Positions 57,347 through 64,000 of a stretch of DNA of 64,000 nt are shown here, piece by piece. Each line of letters opens with the position of its first letter. The first letter of the stretch is position 1. The DNA comes from Rhodobacter sp. (lineage in GTDB: Bacteria; Pseudomonadota; Alphaproteobacteria; Rhodobacterales; Rhodobacteraceae), in contig JAJEAY010000271.1 in NCBI GenBank assembly GCA_022824145.1, positions 29,588 to 93,587 on the forward strand, written 5' to 3'. A model generated the notes under the pieces. It was given only the letters and a program-made list of their open reading frames with translations, did no database searches and was not told the origin of the DNA. The position numbers were made by a program, and so were the translations under genes.

Positions 57347-60300
57347 GTGAGACGCGGACTTGCAATTGATGGTGGCCTGTTCTCCTTTGATTTCCTTTCG
57401 TACGCAATATGTGGAACCCAAGACTGGGAAGGTCTGGGTGGTTTGGAACTGGCCCGCGTAGAGTCAGACATCCGCCAGGTGCTTTCGGGTTTTCCCGTTG
57501 GCGGAAAGCCGAATGAGGCTCAAACCGAGAGTGACCTAATATGGCCGGTTCTTGAGGCGCTGGGCTGGACGGATGTCCTGCGTCAGCAGAATCTTTCTCC
57601 CAAGGGGCGGGACGATGTGCCGGACGGGGTGCTCTTTCCCGGCACCGATGCGAAATCCAAAGCGAACAACCTTGAGGATGAGTGGAGGCGCTACAGCTTC
57701 GGTGCTGCGGTCGTGGAGTCAAAGCGATGGGGACGGCCGCTCGACCGACGATCCGAAAGACGTGGCGAAGAGACAGCGCCGTCAACGCAAATGCTGCGCT
57801 ATCTGCGCCGGATCGATGATGTCACGAATGGACGCCTGCGCTGGGGCATTCTGACCAATGGTTCTCGCTGGCGGCTCTACTTCTCAGGCGCACGGTCGGT
57901 TTCCGAGCAGTTTTTAGAGGTGGATCTGGCATCGATTCTTGAGGTTGATGGCCACGATGGCCGTCCGGTCTCGCTTGAGGAAGAAGAGCGCCACCACTGG
58001 CTGAAAGTCTTTATCCTTATGTTCCGTCGGGAGGCTTTCATTCCGTCCGGCGCCGACCCGCGAAGCTTTCATGGCAAAGCGCTGGACGAGGGACGGTTTT
58101 ATGAGGAACGCGTCGCTGAGGATCTCTCAAGCAAGGTGTTTGGCAGCGTTTTCCCGGAACTTGCACGTGCAATTGTCCAATCTGCTCCCGAGGCGGAGCT
58201 GCAGGACGTTCGTGAAGGTGCATTGATTCTGCTCTACCGGCTCCTTTTCATTCTCTATGCCGAGGACCGCGACCTGCTGCCAGTGAATGATCCGCGATAC
58301 GGCGATTACGGTTTGCGCAACCAAATGCGCCTTGATCTTGGCACCCGTCTCGACAGGGGAGATGTGTTCTCGGACACGGCTGCGCGCTACTGGAACTCGT
58401 TGTCCGACCTTTTTATGGCAATCAACCAAGGTGATGCATCGATCGGTCTGCCGCCATACAACGGTGGCCTTTTCGAAGTGGAACGCACACCGATCCTTAC
58501 TGAGATCCGCATTCCTGACAGCGTCATGGTCGGGGTGATCGACGCTCTGTCGTTTGAGATTACCGGTGACGGACGGAAATACATCAACTACCGCAATCTC
58601 TCGGTGCAGCAGCTTGGATCGATTTACGAGAGGTTGCTTGAATTCGAGATTTTTCGCGATAACGGTCAGGTTGACGTGCGTCCAAATCTTTTCGCCAGAA
58701 AGGGATCCGGCAGTTACTTCACTCCTGACGAACTGGTGCAGGTCATTCTGTCAGAGACGCTCGAACCATTGGTGGCAAAGGTAAGATGCGGATTCCGCGA
58801 CAGGATTAAGGAACTTGAGCAACGGGAACTGACCGACTACCGAAAGATTGATCTCCTTAGGGACGTTGATCCGGCAACGGCTCTTCTGGATCTCAAGATC
58901 TGTGACCCTGCAATGGGATCAGGGCACTTTTTGGTCAGTCTCGTGGACTACATGGCCGATCAGGTGATTGCTGCCATGGCCGAAGCAGAGCAGGAAGTGC
59001 CGGAAGAGTGGGGAGACTTCATCTCGCCTCTATCCGAACGGATCGACACAATACGGCGACGGATCCGCACGAATGCCGATGCGCGGAACTGGATGATCGA
59101 CGAGGATCAGCTCGATGACCGGCACATCGTCAGGCGGATGGTTCTGAAGCGTTGCGTATACGGTGTCGACAAGAATCCAATGGCCGTGGAGCTCGCGAAA
59201 GTTTCGCTTTGGCTGCACACCTTTACAGTGGGTGCACCTCTGTCTTTCCTCGACCATCACCTGCGATGCGGAGACAGCCTCTTCGGCTTATGGGTAAAAA
59301 CGGGCATCGATAAGGCCACAAATTACGGCAAGCCGCTCCTTCTGCGCGAACCTATGCAGCGTGCATTGCAGGCTGCATCCAAGATGCAGTTCGTGGAAGG
59401 CTTGACGGATGTCGAGATCGCAGAGGCGCATCTCTCGGCCGACATATTCGCTGAAGTCCAGGAGATGACGGCGCCCCTTGATGCCGTCCTGAAGCTGATC
59501 AGCGCTCTCGACTGGCTCGGAGTCAAGGGAAAGCTGCAGCGGACCGCTCTGAATGCCTTCTTCGACGGGAAGTTGGGCGACCCGCTCGATATCGCGGTTG
59601 GAAAACGGGAACTAATTCCTTTGGAGCAGAAGCGCGACGGCGAAGTTATGCGCGGAACTGCTTCGGATGCGGAGGTGGTTGATGTCCTGACGGAGATATT
59701 CGAACAGGTTCACAAGCTGATCGACGAAGAGCGGTTCCTTAATTGGCAGGTGACCTTTCCGGGTATATGGTCCGACTGGGAAAGTGACGGGCTTACCGGC
59801 GGCTTCGATGCTGTGGTGGGCAATCCACCTTGGGATCGTGTGAAGTTGCAGCAGGTCGAGTGGTTTGCAGCTCGACGTCGCGAAATTGCGATGGCGACGC
59901 GCGCCTATGACCGCAAGAAGATGATCGCGTTTCTTCAAGAATCCGGCGACCCACTTGCGGTGGATTACAGGATCGCGTCCGAACGCACCGCGACCGCTCT
60001 CCAAATCGCCCGTCGGTGCGGTGACTATCCGCTTCTTTCCCAAGGTGACGTGAACCTCTATTCACTATTCGTGGAGCGCTCGATGACGATTGTGAAGCCC
60101 TCAGGGCTGATCGGGCTGTTGGTGCCATCCGGAATCGCGTCGGACAAAACGGCCTCGAAGTTCTTCAGTGGGGTGGCGACCGAAGGGCGCTTGAAGGTTC
60201 TCTACGATTTCGAGAACCGGAGGACACGGTACAAAAAAAAGCCGTTCTTCCAAGATGTTGATAGCCGATTCAAGTTCTCGGTTTTCGTTGCAAGCCCTGC

Positions 60301-61483
60301 AAGGAAAGTAGAGATAGCGAAATGCGCATCTTTCCTTCAGGATGTTTCGGAGCTGGAGGACGACAGCATCTGTTTCTCGCTTTCGGCCGAAGATTTTAAC
60401 CGGGTCAATCCAAACACGGGTACGGCGCCGGTCTTCCGGTCAAAGCGCGATGCCGAATTGACCAAGTCGATTTACGAGAAAGCGCCGATACTAGTGGACA
60501 GGTCATCCGATGAGATCAGAAAGATCTGGCCGCTCAGATACCTCCGCATGTTTGATATGACAAACGACTCGAGCCTTTTCCGAACGCGGCGGGAACTCGA
60601 GGATACGGAAGGCGCATGGCCGCTCAACGGGAACATTTTCGGAAGCCCTTCAGGTATCTGGCTGCCTCTGTATGAAGGGAAGATGGTGCAGGCATACGAT
60701 CACCGGGCGGCTAGCGTTACGACAAACAAAGCGCACCGGCATCGCCCGGGTCAACCAGTATCTGCCAATCAGGAACAGCGCCAGAGACCGGACTGGTTTC
60801 CGGATCCGCAATACTGGGTTCCGGCCTCCGAATGCGGTTGGAACGATACCGAGGGCTGGGCACTTGCATTCAAGGAAATCACCGCGCCAACCAATGTCCG
60901 CACAATGATCGCTTCGCTGGTGCCTCAAGTGGGTTTTGGCAACAAGCTTCCGTTGCTGCTGCCGGATGGCGGAGACCGAAAAGAGTGGCTGCTTCTTGCG
61001 AACCTGAATTCAATTCCGTTCGACTATGCCTGCCGGCAGAAAGTTCAGGGCCAGACCCTGAACCTGTTCATCGTCGAACAGCTGCCAGTGATCGATCCAG
61101 CATGTTTCGAAACGCAATGCTTCGGGCCAAAGTCGGCGTCCGAAATCGTGCGTCAAGCCGTTCTTGAACTGACCTATACGGCGCATGACATGGCGCCGTT
61201 TGCGCGCGATCTCGGCTATGTGGACGGTTCGGGAAAGGTTCTGCCCCCGTTTGCCTGGAACGACGGGCGACGAGCGCTGCTCCGGGCGAAGCTCGACGCC
61301 GTGTTCTTCCACCTCTACGGTCTCACCGACCGGGACGATATCCGCTACATTTACTCAACGTTTCCTATCATGGAGCGAGTGGAAAGGGCCGCCTTCGGCG
61401 GAGAATACCGCTCCCGTGGCCTTTGCCTCGCTTACTTAAATGCGCTCTCAGCCGGAAATCCAGACGCAGAGATCGGACTTTGA
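57347..61483 (+). CDS. Eco57I-like (type IIG/IIL style) restriction-modification protein
   Basis: This is a 1378-residue single-chain restriction and adenine-methyltransferase candidate. A PD-(D/E)XK-like N-terminus is visible: Glu61 in AQTESDLIWPVLEALGW, Asp93 in DVPDGVLFPG, and Glu124/Lys126 in AAVVESKRWG. The N6-adenine methylase has motif I DPAMGSGHF (520-528) and motif IV NPPW (826-829). The C-terminal 450 residues would hold target recognition. The start is GTG at 57347, supported by AGGAGG 6 bp upstream. A separate nuclease-like gene follows after 188 bp, which is unusual for a self-contained enzyme. PglX of BREX is related in the methylase, but no other BREX gene is present. Confidence 0.85.
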   Translation: MRRGLAIDGGLFSFDFLSYAICGTQDWEGLGGLELARVESDIRQVLSGFPVGGKPNEAQTESDLIWPVLEALGWTDVLRQQNLSPKGRDDVPDGVLFPGTDAKSKANNLEDEWRRYSFGAAVVESKRWGRPLDRRSERRGEETAPSTQMLRYLRRIDDVTNGRLRWGILTNGSRWRLYFSGARSVSEQFLEVDLASILEVDGHDGRPVSLEEEERHHWLKVFILMFRREAFIPSGADPRSFHGKALDEGRFYEERVAEDLSSKVFGSVFPELARAIVQSAPEAELQDVREGALILLYRLLFILYAEDRDLLPVNDPRYGDYGLRNQMRLDLGTRLDRGDVFSDTAARYWNSLSDLFMAINQGDASIGLPPYNGGLFEVERTPILTEIRIPDSVMVGVIDALSFEITGDGRKYINYRNLSVQQLGSIYERLLEFEIFRDNGQVDVRPNLFARKGSGSYFTPDELVQVILSETLEPLVAKVRCGFRDRIKELEQRELTDYRKIDLLRDVDPATALLDLKICDPAMGSGHFLVSLVDYMADQVIAAMAEAEQEVPEEWGDFISPLSERIDTIRRRIRTNADARNWMIDEDQLDDRHIVRRMVLKRCVYGVDKNPMAVELAKVSLWLHTFTVGAPLSFLDHHLRCGDSLFGLWVKTGIDKATNYGKPLLLREPMQRALQAASKMQFVEGLTDVEIAEAHLSADIFAEVQEMTAPLDAVLKLISALDWLGVKGKLQRTALNAFFDGKLGDPLDIAVGKRELIPLEQKRDGEVMRGTASDAEVVDVLTEIFEQVHKLIDEERFLNWQVTFPGIWSDWESDGLTGGFDAVVGNPPWDRVKLQQVEWFAARRREIAMATRAYDRKKMIAFLQESGDPLAVDYRIASERTATALQIARRCGDYPLLSQGDVNLYSLFVERSMTIVKPSGLIGLLVPSGIASDKTASKFFSGVATEGRLKVLYDFENRRTRYKKKPFFQDVDSRFKFSVFVASPARKVEIAKCASFLQDVSELEDDSICFSLSAEDFNRVNPNTGTAPVFRSKRDAELTKSIYEKAPILVDRSSDEIRKIWPLRYLRMFDMTNDSSLFRTRRELEDTEGAWPLNGNIFGSPSGIWLPLYEGKMVQAYDHRAASVTTNKAHRHRPGQPVSANQEQRQRPDWFPDPQYWVPASECGWNDTEGWALAFKEITAPTNVRTMIASLVPQVGFGNKLPLLLPDGGDRKEWLLLANLNSIPFDYACRQKVQGQTLNLFIVEQLPVIDPACFETQCFGPKSASEIVRQAVLELTYTAHDMAPFARDLGYVDGSGKVLPPFAWNDGRRALLRAKLDAVFFHLYGLTDRDDIRYIYSTFPIMERVERAAFGGEYRSRGLCLAYLNALSAGNPDAEIGL

Positions 61484-61671
61484 ATCCGAATTCCGAGGTG
61501 CCCGCCAAATTGAAACCCTGTTCATGGACGTTTCCCAATCTGAGGCAGGAAGACGCTGCGGCGCACTCCACCATCGTCTCCGGCCTTGTGCTTCGCAATG
61601 GAAAGGGGCGCGTGCCCAAAAACTGGAGTGCACACCTTTTCCTTCATCTAATGGTCCAATAGCTTTAGCTT

Positions 61672-62649
61672 ATGGCGGGTTCGGTTCACACACCCCGGAA
61701 GAGTTCGCAGGAAATCGAAATCGATCACCTGCTTGCTGAGGAATTTTCCTGCGATCCGAAGTTTTCGGCACGCTTCGCCACAGCCTGCGGCCTGCGATTT
61801 GAAACACTTCGCGTGCTTGAAGCTGTAGCTGAACCATCGCTTGGCGGAGAAGGCTACGGAGACCTTCTGGTTAAGGCCGAAATGGACGGAAGTAGAATCG
61901 CCGTATTAATCGAGGACAAGATCACGGCAGGCGCGGGTCACAGGCAAGCAGAACGCTATGCAGCCCACGCAGACCGCATGCGTCATGAAGGCTGGAACCG
62001 CGTGTTGACCGTGCTCGTTGCGCCCAGAGCATATAGGGGTGAACGGGGTCGCTATGATATAACCATTGATCTTGAATCCGTAGCTGAGTTCCTCGACTCA
62101 CCAGATCCGGCCCGGCGCGACTATCGTCGGAAAATCATAGAACGGGCGCTTAAGAAGAAGGCGAAGACAGGTGTTAAGAATCCTGACATTGCAATGCATC
62201 GTCTTCATTCCGATTACCTGACTTGGTTCGAAAAACGATGCGGAAGAGAAGGGCTTGAATACAGTTTTCCTGGCATCAGGCCCAAGTACTATGATGGCCA
62301 TAGCTGGATCGAACCAATTCGTGCCTCGGGATTCCCTGAACATATCTCGTTTAGACACCGGCTTTGGACTGGAGGAGAGGACGCTACCGGCATGGTTGAT
62401 CTCATAATCGATTCCAATTTGCCGTTGAGCGAGCTGGAGAGACTGGAGACTTGGAAGCCAGAGCGAGCGAATGTCGGTCCTTTCGGCAAAGACAGAATCG
62501 GCAGGCCTCCTGGGACTCAGGTTTCGATCAAGGTGCCGGAAATCAGGCAGTCCAGCGGTTTTTGCGAAGCCAGCGCGGCCGAGGCGTTCAACGCCATGAA
62601 ACTGTTGGCAAGACTCGTTGTGAAGTTGCAACATTTGCAAGAGCGTTGA
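61672..62649 (+). CDS. PD-(D/E)XK nuclease-like protein next to the restriction-modification gene
   Basis: The product is 325 residues. A PD-(D/E)XK site is readable near the N-terminus: Asp64 in GYGDLLVKAE, Glu81 and Lys83 in VLIEDKITAGAGHRQAERYA, with a further Gln92 in the following helix. The remainder (YLTWFEKRCGREGLEYSFPG; FRHRLWTGGEDATGMVDLII) gives no named domain. This pattern is shared by many defence-associated nucleases. It is 188 bp after the methylase gene on the same strand, so the two may form one system. It could also be an independent effector. Confidence 0.65.
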   Translation: MAGSVHTPRKSSQEIEIDHLLAEEFSCDPKFSARFATACGLRFETLRVLEAVAEPSLGGEGYGDLLVKAEMDGSRIAVLIEDKITAGAGHRQAERYAAHADRMRHEGWNRVLTVLVAPRAYRGERGRYDITIDLESVAEFLDSPDPARRDYRRKIIERALKKKAKTGVKNPDIAMHRLHSDYLTWFEKRCGREGLEYSFPGIRPKYYDGHSWIEPIRASGFPEHISFRHRLWTGGEDATGMVDLIIDSNLPLSELERLETWKPERANVGPFGKDRIGRPPGTQVSIKVPEIRQSSGFCEASAAEAFNAMKLLARLVVKLQHLQER

Positions 62650-63853
62650 TCTTTAAGTGCTGCCGATTCCGCGGACATGCCAATCGGACTACCCTAAACT
62701 TGGAGGGCGGCAACTTAGATTGCCTGCGAATCAATTGAATGTCTCGACGACCGACGAGATGAGAAGTTTATCCTGGCTCCGAAGTTGAGCACTTATGACG
62801 AAAGCAATCTCAACGCTCAATCTCTCAACCTAATAATTTATTTGCTAAGCATAGAAGAGCAGTTCATTCCTCAAGGCTTGGGAGATTTTCGGTGAATTGT
62901 CAGATCGAATCTTGAGGTCACGCTCGTCCGAAACAGTTAACTTTCTTCAAATTTGGAGGCGCGCAATTCTTTGGATAGCTGGTACGATGCTTTGTGGTTG
63001 CCAGATAGCGAACTCTTCCAACTGGTGGTTCTTTCAATCGCCCCGCCATTATATATGGCAGGCGTTTGTGCCCGCCGTCATCCGTGATCGGCGCCCTGAG
63101 GGCTGCACAGGAGTGCTACAGTGAACGGAACACACGCCCGGGATCCGGTTCTTTCCGATTCTGGGTCTGGATCGTGCCCCCATTTTCATTGGTATTCGGT
63201 CCCGAGATTTTGCTCCTGCGCATTAGGGTGCAGTTGCCATCGGTCACTACTTAAATCCTACCTGTATCGAGTGCCCTTCCTGAGCAGCATTGCGTTTAAA
63301 TCGTTGGACTTCTACGCGAGGGCTCTGACTCCATCGTTACAGCGTCGTTGGCGGAATCTTTATGTTGGCTTGGCACCGCAATTTTCGAGATACCTTCTTA
63401 AATGTGGGTATCGAGAACGCCGTGTTTTCGGCAACGGAAACTTTGCGGTTTCCAACCTGAATGCCTTTGAGCCGGGGTTCCGCGCAAACGCAGCCGCTCC
63501 GCAAACGATTCCGTGTGACCCCATAACGCGCTTCTGGGTCAAGCCTGCAGACGTTTCACCGCATCTTAACTACGAGTTCCGGGTTTATTGTTGTTTCCAA
63601 CAGTCGATTCTATTTTTGTGTCTTTGTAATCGTACAGTGACGACTGGCCGATCTGGTCGCGGTCGTCCACGTCGGGAGCGCGCTCGGAAGAACAACGCAG
63701 CCTGAAAGTTTCGACCCGCCGCACAGTGCCGGGGCCAATTGGAACTGCAAACGGAATCAAGAAACCGAGAGATTGAAGTGTGCCTAGGTAACGGACGGCG
63801 TTGACAAAACGTGCGCTTTCAGCGTTTCTGACTTCTAACCAAAGGAGACAGCG
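62650..63853. other. gene-free stretch of about 1.2 kb
   Basis: I see no convincing gene. A 194-codon open frame at 63121-63705 has erratic composition (many Cys, Ser and Arg) and no motif. This is the longest gene-poor segment in the window and may contain eroded sequence between the defence pair and the next transporter operon. Confidence 0.45.
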
Positions 63854-64000
63854 ATGAAAAAACTAACTGTGACAGCGGCTGCCGTTGCCCTGTGCGCCAC
63901 AGGCGCTGCGGCGGAGATAAAGGTAGGGATGATCACCACGCTATCCGGCGGTGGGGCCGGGCTGGGAATTGACGTTCGGGATGGCTTCATGCTGGCCATC
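63854..64000 (+). CDS. ABC transporter substrate-binding protein (Liv-type), 3' end outside window
   Basis: The ATG at 63854 follows AAAGGAGA at 8-bp spacing. The first 22 residues MKKLTVTAAAVALCATGAAA form a signal peptide, with cleavage likely before EIKVG. The mature start EIKVGMITTLSGGGAGLGID followed by VRDGFMLAI matches the first strand and ligand loop of Leu/Ile/Val-type binding proteins. Only 49 codons are in the window, so the substrate class is open. Confidence 0.85.
   Translation, partial: MKKLTVTAAAVALCATGAAAEIKVGMITTLSGGGAGLGIDVRDGFMLAI

Noticed and set aside
57347-62649. A BREX or DISARM defence system
   Set aside because: The methylase resembles PglX, but no PglZ, BrxC, BrxL, helicase or phospholipase-D gene lies next to it.
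63121-63705. A 194-codon open frame near the right end
   Set aside because: It has erratic composition, no ribosome binding site and no recognisable domain.

Overview
The window looks like chromosomal DNA of a G+C-rich alphaproteobacterium, probably a marine or host-associated relative of the Rhodobacterales. The evidence is a trimethylamine N-oxide (TMAO) uptake and demethylation locus of the roseobacter type, GcvA-like LysR regulators, and a beta-oxidation block of alphaproteobacterial style. Unusually many decayed insertion sequences and broken toxin-antitoxin (TA) pairs separate the metabolic operons.

Layout. 0-3 kb: the end of an NDP-forming acyl-CoA synthetase gene and a LysR gene. 3.5-6 kb: a VOC protein, remnants of TnpB and IS30 transposases and of a LysR gene, then an apparently intact Xre/RES TA pair. 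6.2-14 kb: a LysR gene divergent from tmoX-tmoV-tmoW (TMAO ABC importer), followed by tdm (TMAO demethylase). 14.5-17.1 kb: three more TA pairs (RelBE, MazEF and FitAB types), each damaged by a nonsense codon or a frameshift. 17.7-22 kb: a minus-strand operon amt, a 61-codon membrane ORF, gmaS-like glutamine synthetase, cytochrome P450. Together the two sides suggest TMAO import, demethylation to dimethylamine, a possible P450 step to methylamine, and gamma-glutamylation. Tmm, DmmDABC and the N-methylglutamate enzymes are not in the window.

22.3-32.6 kb: an inositol-monophosphatase-family gene, then a LysR gene divergent from a tightly packed operon: maleylacetate reductase, a complete Liv-type ABC importer, an FAD-dependent phenol hydroxylase and an intradiol dioxygenase. 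This is a hydroxyquinol-type (resorcinol-like) aromatic pathway ending at 3-oxoadipate.

32.6-42.5 kb: an accessory region. It holds a nucleotidyltransferase with a possible HEPN domain, an ATPase remnant, a HEAT-repeat protein, an orphan hisA, a membrane protein, an HD phosphohydrolase (frameshifted) paired with a second nucleotidyltransferase, and nested ISAs1/IS4 debris. The HD-nucleotidyltransferase pair is one of the two best candidates for an undescribed system.

42.6-56.5 kb: an acyl-CoA ligase, two EamA transporters among IS630 debris, then a minus-strand fatty-acid oxidation block (fadE-type, acyl-CoA dehydrogenase, GST, fadA, fadB). 57.3-62.6 kb: a large Eco57I-like restriction-modification protein followed by a separate PD-(D/E)XK nuclease-like gene, the second good candidate. 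The window ends inside the signal-peptide region of another ABC solute-binding protein.
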